A DNA stretch of 64,000 nucleotides from Chrysomallon squamiferum (GCA_012295275.1 CM022670.1:35061301-35125300), one strand, 5' to 3'; shown: positions 25,263 to 38,710, counted from the first letter of the stretch. Notes: a model not told the origin generated them from the letters alone. Translations and numbers: made by a program.

Positions 25263-25936
25263 AATTACTATTTATTGCTTTTATCTTTCACCTCACCGAT
25301 AATAACAAAAATACGTTATGTGATATTCCTACAGAAAAAAGAGACAAACCACGGTTGTGTGTCTTGTTGAGAAGATGTATTGTGATGTGGCCAATATGAC
25401 TCTCGGCTCTGTTCAAGCCAGAATCGATATTTCCCCCAGGCTTTTATGACTGCTCTGCTTAGACTAACGGCCAGCACCTGTAGATAACGAATTAACTGAA
25501 CATCACACTTCCATAGAGGCAAATGCACAATATGTGTAATATGATTGTGACGACGTAAATACGTTATCTGACCTTAGAGCGGGAATTCTTTGAATAAACA
25601 AACGAGAGATGAAAAATCGTAACACTGAATCTCGTTACGATTTAAGTTTTTCTGAGAAGCTAAATCTAAAAGTTTTGTTTTATTCTTGTTTTTTGTTTTT
25701 GTTTTTTTAGTAAAATTATTATGCTTTTTATTTGAATTTTATTTTATTTGAATTATTTTTATTTGAATTTTATTTTATTTGAATTATTTTTATTTTTATT
25801 TTTATATTATATTATATTATATATATATACATATATATAACTGTAATCGATATATTATATTATATATTTATTTCTTAAATTTTTTTTGCTTTTTATTTGT
25901 ATATTCTTTTTTCTTTATTATTATTTGTATTTTATT

Positions 25937-25955
25937 AATTCTTCTTCTTCTTCTT

Positions 25956-25986
<31 letters not shown>

Positions 25987-26001
25987 TTATTATTATTATT
26001 A
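25937..26001. repeat. (TTC)n and (ATT)n
   Basis: TTC units at 25940-25984 are followed by ATT units. Upstream AT-rich repeats (TTTTATTTGAATT type) start near 25725. Confidence 0.85.
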
Positions 26002-26721
26002 TATTTTTTTTTTTTTTATTTTTTTACATTATGATTAACTGATTCATTAAGAAGTCAGTCAGTAACGATTCTTCCACATACTAATCCTAATATTAATACT
26101 AACATTAAAATTAATAATAATGATGATGATGTTGATGTCTATAATGATAATAATAATGGCAATGGTAATGATAATGATAATAATAAACCTGTCGAGGATT
26201 TTACTTTTTATTCTCTAATTACATAAGAACAATTTTTTATATATTATAATGACTATGATGATGATAATAGTAACAACAGTTTATAACCATGATGATAATG
26301 ACGACGATTATAACAAAAACAACAATAATAACGAAGATGATGATTACCATCATGGTAACGTTGACGACGTTGATGATAACAATGTTGACGTCAACCGAAA
26401 TAAATGATATTAATTGTTTTATACCTTTCACCTTGACAGACTGATTAGAGCTCTGTATCCCACAATGTCACACGTTACACAGACAATGCAAACAACATTT
26501 GTCATTTTGTTATTGATTCTCTTTGCTGTCATTCTTTCTAAAATCTGTTTATCAGTGATAGTTATGAGTCTATAAACATAAAGGTAGTATAATCATGATT
26601 ACAGTTATTTATGCGATCTGCTGATTCCAGCTATTCTCAAAGAATAAATTCGTTCATTTTGTAATCAAATAGCTAAAATGTAGTGTCATTATATGCAAAG
26701 AGAGACAATTGTTCTGTGTGC

Positions 26722-26841
<120 letters not shown>

Positions 26842-27176
26842 TCAAGAAGATGGGCGAAACATTTGGCATGTTATTTTCTTTTCTTTGTTTATTTCCTTTT
26901 TTCATTCTTTCTATCTTTCTTCTCTTTTTTTTTTTTTTTTTTTTTTTAAACTATTTTTATCACGGATAAACACAAATTCCTATATTACGTTTCATTCATT
27001 TGTTTATTTGAGTTAATGTGTAACTGTTATTCTGCGACACGAACTGGTGTTTACTCGAGGGATAACTCAACCCCTTGTTATCTCTCTGTATCGTTCGCTG
27101 TTTGTCATGATTTAAATCTACTTAATGGGGAGAATGGAGTCGAGAGGCCGTAGAAGGCCGCTTGATAGGGATAACA

Positions 27177-27178
<2 letters not shown>

Positions 27179-27209
<31 letters not shown>

Positions 27210-27210
27210 G
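27179..27210. repeat. (CAGA)n
   Basis: Eight tetranucleotide units. Confidence 0.9.
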
Positions 27211-27376
27211 GTTCAGTGTTAAAGTATTTTTGCGAAGAAGAGGAAGAAGAAAAGCGTTTTTGAAAAATTCTCTGTAATTTATGTCACGTGGTTATTGCAT
27301 AATGATGAATGGAGGTCTCTGCAGGCCGCCATTTCTTTGACTGTTTTTAGTTAGCTATGAATACACACACACACAT

Positions 27377-27639
<263 letters not shown>

Positions 27640-28651
27640 AATATCTGTACACAGTTTGGAATTCCCAGAGTTCCACATTTCAAATGAACATACCACATAA
27701 TGTGCTTTGAGACTTTAGATTCTTCTTCAGTGTAATTATTTTTCTCCTCTCAGTCGCCTTGAGATTTTGTCAATATTTATGCAATTCATCAAACTTTCAT
27801 TTAGAACGTGCTTACTCAAATGCTGGTTTAAACATTAAGGTTTTGGTCACATTATCCCGAATTTTCGATTTTTTTATTTCCAGATGTTTTAGCTTTTTAG
27901 AGTTACAGAATTCTATAGAGACTATAAAAGTAATATGATTATTTGCATAAACAGATATTTAATAAACAGTGCAGGGAACTTAACCCCAGTAAGTGTCTGT
28001 CTTAACGTATAAGAAATTTAATATGTGATTTTTCAATTATTTTTATTTTTGGCTTTATGCAAATATTACGTCTTTGATTACTTCCGGGATGAAATTGCTG
28101 GAAAATATCCATCCGCCTGAACTGATCTGTGACAGTTCGAATCAATTCTCAAAACAATAATCAAGGGGAAATAATTTCACTCAAAATGCAATTCGGTCAT
28201 ACTTCAATTTTTCTGCTCCATTTCCACAGAGATGTGATAAATTTTATTGACGATAACTACAAAAGATAGCGGTTGAGCCAGTTTGCCTCTTTGCAGGGTG
28301 AATCCTCTGGACGTATTTATCATGATAGCTAAGGGAATCATAATTACCAAATGAAATGTGGATATAATTTCGTCTGTTCCTTTTAAGAAACAATAATTAG
28401 GTCACTGGTTTACAATAGTGTAGGTCATAATTTAAAATAAAAGGAAAAAAAAAAAAAAAGAAGAGAAAAACGATAATCCTACTTAGTAAGAATACACTGA
28501 CGTACTGATGTATCATACAACAACACTTTTATTATTCACATTTTAATTCGTAAATAAAACGTTTTAACAACACTTCAACATTTTAATAGAATCGTACATT
28601 CATTTTACATTAGCAATCACATCTCTTGCAAAAATACGCTCTGTAACTTCT

Positions 28652-28654
<3 letters not shown>

Positions 28655-28724
<70 letters not shown>
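28655..28724. repeat. (CT)n, 70 bp
   Basis: Pure CT array in intron 2. Confidence 0.95.
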
Positions 28725-28726
<2 letters not shown>

Positions 28727-29239
28727 ATCATTTCTAATTAATTTTTCAAGAGTGTTTGCACCTTCTTCGGCAGAACAATTTTGGTCAGTTAATTACAATT
28801 AACAAGTGGAGATTAACACACGAGAACTTTGATTATATTCAGACGCTCCCGTTACCGAAAATGTGGCAGTCCTCTCTAACTGTGAGTTGAGTTCTAATTG
28901 CCGGCAATAGAACGCCTCACGTTTATCAGATCTGTATTAATTTGTCAGAGATCTTTCTCATTAGCAGTTAGCGATCCGAACACGGAGACCCTCTATGCTG
29001 TAATGTAATTTGTGTTAATACATCTGTGAGAACGTCATTTTAATCGGCTTTCACAAAGCCGCCAATACATCTTTTGGGATGGTCTGTAGAAAAAATCGAC
29101 ACGATGGTTTCCGAGTTAATTAATGTGTATCTATTTAAGATGTTTGTATTTTTCGTTCATGTGACTTTGTTTTGTTACTTTTGCTTGTGCTACATTTCAT
29201 TTTTAGGTCTCAATTGGGGTTTTCTTTTTATTTTATTAT

Positions 29240-29445
29240 TTTTATTTTTTTTGGAGCAGGAGGGTTTGTTCGTTTTGTTTTTTTCGATAATTGATTTATT
29301 TCATTTATTTTTTTATAATGTATCATTATCATCTCCCCATATATATTTTTGAAAACGATAATATATATATTTTTGTTTTATATATATATATATATGTATA
29401 TATATTATATATATATATATATGTATGTATGTATGTTTGTATAAT

Positions 29446-29485
<40 letters not shown>

Positions 29486-29558
29486 GTGGGAAATATTAAC
29501 TTTGTTGTTTTAAATACCAAACCAGTGATAACAACCTTTCAAAATTATAACTGAGAGA

Positions 29559-29646
<88 letters not shown>
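29240..29646 (+). repeat. dispersed repeat ending in (CT)n; inverted partner at ~62994-63400
   Basis: Blocks include TGTATCATTATCATCTCCCC at 29319-29338, a GT array at about 29449-29485, and a conserved block at 29484-29561 with ACCAGTGATAACAACC and CTGAGAGAAATT. This last block runs straight into CT units (29562-29646). The same order is seen on the opposite strand at 62994-63400. Confidence 0.75.
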
Positions 29647-29648
<2 letters not shown>

Positions 29649-30132
29649 GTATATATATATATATATATTCATATCTATTACCTAACTGTATGTTATATAT
29701 TCATATATTCATATCTATTATCTAACTCTATGTTATATGATAACTCGACAAAATCTCTTTTGCATTATTTACCTGTTTTGGAAACTGGGTCAGAGATCTG
29801 TTCAGAATATGGTGTGATTCATACAAAATTTAGCAGAGACAAAGTAGATGGATTTTTGTTTCTTCTTTCTCTTCACTGGAATAAACACATTCCAGCCAAC
29901 TCAGCCATAAAGTTAATTTCCCTCTGGACCTTGTTTTGTCGCCAGCAGTTTCTATCGTTCATCAAACGTCGACGATAAATTTTAAACACAGTTATAAACT
30001 GTTACATGTTATTTTTTTTATGTGAGTGAATCGAAAGCGTTTATTTTTTAAGGGATGTTTTTTGTTTTTTTAAGAATGTTTTATATCTTGTAACGTAGCT
30101 AATGTCTTTAAAAAAAAATGTAGCAAAATGTT

Positions 30133-30236
<104 letters not shown>

Positions 30237-30738
30237 ACATACTAACGCTTAATTAAAAATATACCCTTAGATCCTGGCTTGTTTCCACGATGTATGTTTG
30301 TATTGTAACCATCCGAGGACATAAGCACGTTTCAAATCACTGACTAACAGATAAGACTAATGAGACTGGTATTTGATCGTGTACAAGACAGAATTCTCGG
30401 GTCAAAGCTAATTTTACCCAGACCATTTAATTTTATTTATCCAAAATAAATATCCTTGCTTGATTTTTTCACTGAAGTGAAATTGCTTTCTCTGTGTTGT
30501 GTAACTGGTAAATATTTAAAAGTGCGACACAGTTCAATTATTCAGAATCTGTCTGTTCTGAGACTGAAAGTCATCTGTCTTATAGTTTCTCAAATGAAGA
30601 AGTATTGATCTTTCTACATCTGTATTAACTTGATGTGTCTTTTGCGTGTTTTTGTCAAGACCAGATCTAAGAAAGATCTCAGAGATGACAGACAGTCACA
30701 GGTATAAACATACGTAAATAACAACCACACAAAAACAT

Positions 30739-30960
30739 ATGTGTATGTATGTATGTATGTATGTGTGTATGTGTGTATGTATGTATATATGTATGTGCGA
30801 ATGTGTTTGCACGTTTGTACATATGTGTGTATGAATGTGTGTATGTATGCTAGTCTCTATGTTTGTCTGTACGAGTATGCCTAAGTATAAATGTGTATGT
30901 ATGTGTATGTGTGTGTGTTTTGTGTTTGTGGTTGGTATTTATATATGAACATACTTACGT
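30739..30960. repeat. imperfect (TATG)n/(TGTG)n
   Basis: Degenerate tetranucleotide repeat in intron 2. Confidence 0.75.
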
Positions 30961-31716
30961 ACGTTCGTACTTAAGTTTGTATGTTTTTCAAATCTATTTG
31001 TGTGGCTTCATCTCAAAACCTTTATCTCTTTTTTGCCTTTAACAATAATAATGATTATTAATTTAAATATTTAATTGTGACTATATTACAATAACTGTTG
31101 AACTATGCTGCATCCATATATAAAAAAATCTTTAAAAAATCAATTAAAATTAATAAGAAACATATACTTCGAAGCTAAATGCTAAAATATGACTCTTTTG
31201 ACTGTAAAGGTTAACAAAACCTCTAAAGTTCATTGCTATTGTTTTGCATGAAAGTTGTTTTTAACATCTTGTTTTAATACAGTCTTGGGATCCGAATAGT
31301 ACCTGGGCTGACCAGAAATCATTAATCAGATCGATATATTCTGATATGTTTTTATATATATCAGTTTCTGTTATTAACGTAACTGTGTACAGAAAAATAC
31401 GATTTTTGCTTCATGTGTGTCGATATCAGTAATGACATGCGATCTCTCGAAAGAAAGACAAGCATACGTATAATGAATAAGAACAAGATACATTCATTGC
31501 CTGCTAATGAGTAAAAGTGCTCACTAATACGTCCGTAATGATCTCGTTAGTAAATGAACACGCTACTGCAGAACCTAGCACGGATGAGATGTAGTGTGTG
31601 GATGTTGTGTTGTGCTTTGTTGATAACTTCGTAGACCTTGTTAATAAATATCTTGTTATTTAGATAGATTTCCAGGTAAAAAAAGGATTTTGATTTTACA
31701 AATATCATTAGAATCT

Positions 31717-31742
31717 TTTTTTTTTTTTTTTTTTTTTTTTTT
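31717..31742. repeat. poly(T)
   Basis: A run of about 26 T residues. Confidence 0.85.
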
Positions 31743-31900
31743 CATTATAGAATGTTGCTCTCGTTTGAAATGTGATGGTTTATTTGAAGGAATGTTTCTG
31801 TGTATTTGTATTGGAAAAAGAAAGATAATTATTGAGCGTGTTAGATATAAATAAATGTATAGACACACATACACACATACATGCATACATACACATACAC

Positions 31901-32039
<139 letters not shown>

Positions 32040-33039
32040 GTATTATTAAATATGGATGAAGCGAAACAATCTTTATAACATTTGATTGTATCTGAGTTCT
32101 GATTCAGTTTGTTATAGCGAGGGAATTTAAAAAGTAATGTGACTGAATTCATCTCCTTGCATGTTTAGTACTAGAATGCTGCTTATAAGAGGTACTTTAT
32201 TGTTTTGCTTAGATGAAATTTTATTTGGTTTATGGACAAGTGTTGGTTTTGGCTCCTGTAAAATTTCCTGGCCTGCTCATATTATATATCTGTGTAAAAG
32301 CATCACCCAGCAAGCTAATTTCATAAATGTAGTAAAATAATCCATGTCTATGTGGCGTGAAATTCCATTAGACCCGTGAAAACTCTCTGAAATTATATTT
32401 CCATTAGTGGATTTCTGTTTTATTTCATTATAATGCTTAGCGCTCCTGTGGGATTCAGTAACAAGGTCACGAGTGACTGAGATTTTTGTCTTCGTTTCGT
32501 CTCCCTTGACCATATCCGATTACACTGATGGTTAAATACGTGTCAATTTAGTTTATAATTTAATATTTCTGCAGTGGGAATATATATGCAGCTTGCATTT
32601 GTTCGTCCACGCATCTTCACGCATGTGATAGTGAAAGGCACAGAACACGGAGAGATGATTCTCAACAGTGACGTAACCTACGGACCGATGACGTTATTGG
32701 ATTCCAGAATGTTCAGCATGGCAGACGATTGTTTATTTCATTAGAATTTTGAGGTTAAAAATATCATTTCCGCAGAAGAGGAAGGGAGTGAAAAAAAAAA
32801 GAAAAGATTTTTGGGATATATCAGTTGTTACCTTACAATTTCTGATATTAAAATATAACAGAAATTGTTTTAGTAACAGAACAATTGTTGTAAGGACATT
32901 TTGTATTTATTACTGTCTTTTCTTTAGAAAATGGCGAGAAAATGTAACTACAGGCAAGAAATAAATCGTGATCGAGAGTTAAGCGTATATACCCTCAACA
33001 GTCTCCCTTTTCTTCAGTTACCACAAAACGACTCTTAGT

Positions 33040-33125
33040 CAGGCTAGAGAGAGTCAACGACAGTTTTATTTTGTCGTAACTTACGTGACAGCTCTGCCCA
33101 CTGAGCCAAACCGGGTTCCAGTCCA
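33040..33125 (-). repeat. possible tRNA-derived SINE remnant
   Basis: On the minus strand TGGCTCAGTGGGCAGAGC at about 33089-33107 matches a tRNA D-arm/A-box. About 38 bp further on is a weak B-box-like GTTGACTCT. No complete cloverleaf can be drawn, so a tRNA gene is not called. Confidence 0.25.
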
Positions 33126-33621
33126 ATACGTCGGTCAATAAAGACCAATTGTTGCAATTACGCACTGGTTGGAAACTGTTGATCCAAAGTGTGGTTCAAT
33201 TCAGCAGGGAAATAAAATTTCAGATGGCAGCAGAGGGTGATTCTAGAGCCTATAATTGATGGTGAAATGAAAGGTAATGACGTTCTTTCGGTTCTGCGTT
33301 GATTAAACTGCAGTGTTACACGTCCAACAAATATGTGACGAAGAACAATAACTAACACATTTGTGTAGAAGTCACTTGATTGTCGTGATACCGCTTGCCA
33401 GAGAGTCAATAATGGGAGGAGTTATGTGGGAGATGGTTTTAAAATGTGAGATGTAGTAATTTAATTACTGATCTGTGATATAATACGTGAAAATGTGTTT
33501 GTTAGATTTTGTGTATCTCTTTCAGTCACTCTTTCATTGTAGTTACAGTACATAATCCATTTGTTGCTTAGTGAATTTTTATTCGTTTTTTCTTTCTCTC
33601 TTTCTCAGTGCCTTCTCCCTC

Positions 33622-33728
<107 letters not shown>

Positions 33729-36719
33729 ATCATTCTGACGTTTGTATAAATCTTTCTCTTTTACTATTTCATTCCTTTTCTCATCCTTTCTTTCTTTCTT
33801 TCACGATGTCATTGTCTCTTTATCTGTGTGAAGGTATACGAATTTATTCATGATATATATTTTTAACAATAAAACAAAAAATATTTTGTCACAAAATAAA
33901 CAGTATAATTCATTAAGATTAGTTTACCTCAAAAAGTGTGTATCTTAAAAAAAAAAGAAAGAAAAAGGCCTCTTCGCAAAACAACAACAACAACAAAAAA
34001 CAAAACAATTTTTTTTACAAGAAACTGCAATAAAACAGAAACAAAAAAAAAAAAACCCATTAAGAAATGAGATAACTTGATACATCACTAAAACAAATTA
34101 GCCCGAACCCTAATCTATTCCACGTCTGAATTATTTATCTATATAACGTCATTAAACGGAATCTTTGAGGATTAACAGTGCACATTACCTAACAGAATCG
34201 AAACACTTACTTCACATTTTCCAGAGGCAATCAATACCACAACGGTTCACGAGGGAGGTGACGTTTGACATTTCGACATTTACTGGTGATAATTACAAAA
34301 GAAAACACCCGAGATAACAGAGAACAGGTAATGAAAGTCAGAAGCGGTGCACTGGGAAAGTTCTCACATTCTGAACGCAGTAAACACGTCTACAGCATGT
34401 TTACATTACAAGCCACAGAGCTGTCTGCCAAACAGCGTTAGGTGATTACACCATAGAGAGAACATTTAGAATAGATTTTTAACACTTCCTAGTATGGTAT
34501 GAACCTGTTTCCTTGTATGATCCCAGGATTATAGCTGTTGGTAGCTTATTCACTGCCTCATCGTGTCAGATCTGCTATTTAATTTTTAAATTTACATGTG
34601 TATCTGTTACAGGAAATTTATATTATGAGGAAATATGTATAAATCATGAACATTTAAGAAAGTACTGAAAGAAAGTAATATGACTGGAGCTGATGATGAT
34701 CCATTGGAAACCAAGGCATTCAAAGGGTCAAGGGTCCGTATAAGGAGCAAACTGTGACATTAAGGTCATGCTTGTTTGTCATTTAGAAGATAATAATACA
34801 AATGAATCGACTGTTTGTCTCAAATTTGTTCAGTTTCAGAAGGACTCTAGTGTTCATAGCGGAATTAATTGTTTTCCGTTTACTGCTCTGTTGGTTTCTG
34901 GTCTGTCATCATTTAGCCTCCCTCCTGAAATTATCCATCGATTGTAGGCAGAGGACAATCTACTTGATACCATTGCATTGCCATTTTTTTTTTTTTTTTT
35001 TTTTAAAATTTTTTAATGAATCAGTCATTACCCGTGATATTTTCAGAAATTTTCAGGAACTATACATATTTTCTGATAATACATATTTTCCTGTAATATA
35101 TATAAATTAAAATGATATCAAAAAGATAATTTAAGGTTCTTCGTTTCAAAGGTTTAAGTGATGTAGTTATGCACTTCGAATACGGTTTTGAAAAAAACAC
35201 ACAGTTAATAAACAGATTTAGAAACCATATGGGTAAAGCAATAATAATAATAATAATAATATAATAAATATGATTAAAGGTTTTAAAATGTTCTCACGGA
35301 TAAAATAAAAAATAAAATAAAATAGAATAAAAAATAAATAAGTAAAATAAAATAAAGTTAAAAAAGAAAAAAAGGAGTGAAGATCGACGTTTCAACAGAG
35401 AAATGTTTTCTAAAAACACTTCAAACACCATTTAAAACTCTTCTCGTTCTTTTTCTACCGCAATAAAAATTTAATGTTTTTCTCCTCATTAACTTAACTT
35501 TCATAATCACTTGCTTAGAGAGACGAACACTCCAGGGAAAACATTTCGTATTCCTTATTTCCAGAAAAGCATGTTAATTATTTCATGCTTGATCCACGTG
35601 AAGCTTTGAACATAAAATTGACAACCTCATCAGTTCATTCATGCAGGACAATTTTATCGATCAAAAAAAAATAAAAATAAAAAAAATAAATAAAAAATAA
35701 AAATAAAGATAGTAATAATATATAAAATATGTATAATTCAGTTGCATGCTTCAAAGAAATCTCTTTCACGCAACAGTTTGTGTCAAAGGCTGGGCTTATA
35801 TCATATATATGCTCTGAACTAATGAAGTTGCATTTTTTTTTTGAGAGAAAAAATTCAGTATACAGATTTTTGGCTTCTGGTTCTTGCTGTTCATTTCACT
35901 AATAATACTTATTTAAATTTATTGTTTCAACTGTAAAATAAAATTTGTACAAAGTGTTATTATTATTACTATTTTTTTATTTTTTTATTTAGGAAATATA
36001 AATACATCTGTTTGATATTTTGAAATATATTTAGTTTGAAATTTGGAACATAGTATATATTTTTTCTTTCTGCTGACCAAACTATTTTATAACCTAAATA
36101 AAATAAATAAAAATAATACGTAAATATTTATTAATAAGCAAATATGAAAAACAAATTAAAATAATAAACAAATATAAAGACAAACAGACAAACAAACAAA
36201 TGAATGAATGAATGAATAATGAGAATAATCATATTGTTCCGTCCAAAATATCTGTAACAGAATTCAGTTATTGATCGCTCTTTTCCTTGTTTTTCTTTAA
36301 ACAAACAAACAAACAAACAAACAAACACACAAATAAATAAATAAATAAAAATGCATCATTCTCTTTCAAATATTGTTTAGTCTGATAAAATGTTCAGTCA
36401 TAAATAAAAGAAAATGCCTGTTTCGTGTTGGCGAATAGTGATAAATAAATAATTGCAATTAGCAGTTTGTTGTCGTCATAATTTGTTTTTGTTGTTAACG
36501 AATCTTTTGATCAATATTTCATATTCTGATTCATGGTCACGTAGTAACTGTGATCATACTTTACCAACAGCGCGACTGCGACAGAAAGTCTCACGTATCT
36601 TGTATGACTGGTTTATTAGTCTGAGGTGTGGGGTTTATGCTCGTTTTTAATTTATTTATTTTCTAATTAAATGGAGGAGTATTGAAAACCTTTTATTTTA
36701 ATTGATATATACAGCAATA

Positions 36720-36892
36720 CATTCACACACACAAACATACACACAAACACAAACACAAATACATATATACATTCATATATACATACATACATGCATATAC
36801 ATACATCCATACACACACATATATACACATACACTCACATAAACATCCATATATGCACACATATATACATTCATATATACATAGATGTATAT
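36720..36892. repeat. CACA/ATAC compound microsatellite
   Basis: Imperfect ACAC, ATAC and ATAT units in intron 2. Confidence 0.75.
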
Positions 36893-37625
36893 ATCATCAA
36901 CTCATATTATTCTTCCTCCATTATGTTCATGTAACCTGTATTTGCATGCTGAGTAACATATAGCTAGTATAACTGTATTTAATCCAGGTCGTTTTGCGCA
37001 TGTCTGCTTCTACGTTACTGAAAAACCTGCATGCGAGTGGATCCTGTACGGGTACCAGTGTATTCTCTTACTCACTGTTAATTAAGATCATTGTGGCAGC
37101 TTCGAGTAGAAAAGCACGTATTTCCTGACTAGTTCATGATGTAGAGTAGTAGAATACCTATTTATGACTATAACGAGAAGAAAAAAAACCCATATCGCAT
37201 GACTATATATTTTTACATAATAATATATGGAAAGTTTAATTTAGATACCAGTCTCATGTATTGTAATTATAAATGATCGTATTATGGTGAAACTCAATAT
37301 AACTATCCATATATTATGCTTACAGTATTTATTATCAAATGAAAATGAAAAAGAAATATAATATGTTTGAGGAAGTAGATAATTAAAATGAAGTCCAAAG
37401 AATCGCTAAAAAAAAAAAAAAAAAAAAAAAATAGATAAAATAACTTTTTTTTTTATTCAGTCCACAATATTTCTTATATACATGTATAAATAACAAAATT
37501 TCATTGATGTTGTAACGGGATTGGTACAGATTATGACAAATATTTGTTTGTCTTGTGCAATTCCCCACATCCTGAAATCTGAGACGAGCAACCTAAATCC
37601 CGGTGTTGTCTTTTCTTTTCCCCAG

Positions 37626-38687
37626 ATCTATGGAATCACGTCGTTCCTCTTTGTAATGGCCTCCATCGCCGGATTCTGCCTGGAGACGATTCCGGCTCTC
37701 AGACCAATAGTAATTCAAAACGTCACCACGAGTTGTGACGGAGAAGCCCGACCGAGCATCTCCGCGGTAATGGCGTCCCACAAGGCACTGAACGTTTTGG
37801 ATATCATCTGTACCGTGTTTTTCACGCTGGAACTCATAGTCAGGTTCATTTTCTCTCCGAACAAGCTTAGGTTCGTTAGATCGATCATGAACATCGTGGA
37901 TCTGTTAGCTCTGGTTCCACTGTACGTTCAGGTGATTTTCGAGCACTCCTCGCTGAAGGCGTGCTACCTGAACGAGCGGTTGGTGGTGGAGATTCTCTTC
38001 ATTCTGAGAATCATTCGCATGTTCCGGGTCTTTCACCTCGTTAAGCACTACCAGGCTCTCAATGTCCTTGTCTATGCCATGAAAGCCAGTCTGCAGGAGC
38101 TTCTCATGCTTCTGATATTTCTGATGATTGGCATGCTGGTTTTCGCCACCATGATCTACTACGGGGAAAGAAAAGACGTCATCACCCCTAGCGACAGCTT
38201 CAACACCATTCCGGTCGGATTCTGGTGGGCCATCATCACCATGACGATGGTGGGTTACGGGGACAAGTATCCCGTAACACCCATCGGCTACGTTATCGGA
38301 ACTGGATGCGCTCTGTCTGGTGTGCTCTTGTTCGCGCTCACCATTCCCGTTATCTCTAACAATTTCACTCTGTTTTACACTCACGAGAGGTCGCGTCACA
38401 TCTGCAGACTCACGGAGACTCTGTTCATGCCAGGCACGAAGCAAAAGCAGTTGTTATCGCTGATTAAAGGGAAACGCACGAAGAAAGGGCACAAGGACAA
38501 GAGGTTGAACAAGACCGGCAGGGCTGGGACGCTTCGCACGAGCTCGACTGACTCGAAAGACAGCCACGAGCACCCAGACGAGAAAGCGTCGATGATCGAG
38601 AGGCAGGACTCGGACAGCAGCTGGTACCAAAACGGATCTCTGCATCCCAATGATGACGAAACTCAGAAACTTGCAGCTAGTTTGTGA
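37626..38687 (+). CDS. Shaw: Shaw/Kv3-type K+ channel, alternative terminal exon 3a: S1-S6, C-tail, stop (isoform A)
   Basis: The acceptor is TTTTCCCCAG at 37616-37625 and entry is phase 0. The exon encodes residues 196-548. S1 begins IYGITSFLF, and the S1-S2 loop has an N-glycosylation sequon, Asn227-Val-Thr. S2 has the charge-transfer pair Phe261 and Glu264, and S3 has Asp287. S4 carries Arg323, Arg326 and Arg329, then His332 and Lys335. The pore reads FWWAIITMTMVGYGDKYP, with Met403 where K+ channels have the filter Thr (TVGYG). Tyr410 sits at the external TEA-site position. S6 has ALTIPVISNNF, so the first Pro of the PVP hinge is Thr434. The tail (about 443-548) is Lys-rich, then Ser/Asp-rich, ending QKLAASL. 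Whether the filter change allows conduction, or makes a modifier subunit, cannot be told from sequence. Confidence 0.92.
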   Translation: MYGITSFLFVMASIAGFCLETIPALRPIVIQNVTTSCDGEARPSISAVMASHKALNVLDIICTVFFTLELIVRFIFSPNKLRFVRSIMNIVDLLALVPLYVQVIFEHSSLKACYLNERLVVEILFILRIIRMFRVFHLVKHYQALNVLVYAMKASLQELLMLLIFLMIGMLVFATMIYYGERKDVITPSDSFNTIPVGFWWAIITMTMVGYGDKYPVTPIGYVIGTGCALSGVLLFALTIPVISNNFTLFYTHERSRHICRLTETLFMPGTKQKQLLSLIKGKRTKKGHKDKRLNKTGRAGTLRTSSTDSKDSHEHPDEKASMIERQDSDSSWYQNGSLHPNDDETQKLAASL

Positions 38688-38710
38688 AAATGACTCTTCA
38701 GTGTAAAAAA

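Noticed and set aside
25316-25528. 70-codon minus-strand frame in intron 2
   Set aside because: Reasonable composition but no recognised family and no support from splice sites or neighbours.
33085-33110. tRNA gene on the minus strand
   Set aside because: Only a D-arm-like A-box is clear; anticodon and T arms cannot be paired, so at most a SINE remnant.
38247-38249. A-to-I RNA editing restoring the filter Thr in exon 3a
   Set aside because: Editing ATG can give GTG (Val) but not a Thr codon; the genomic difference is C to T.
37905-38444. 179-codon minus-strand frame
   Set aside because: It is antisense to the conserved S3-S6 coding sequence of exon 3a; the same shadow occurs antisense to 3b at 47481-47786.
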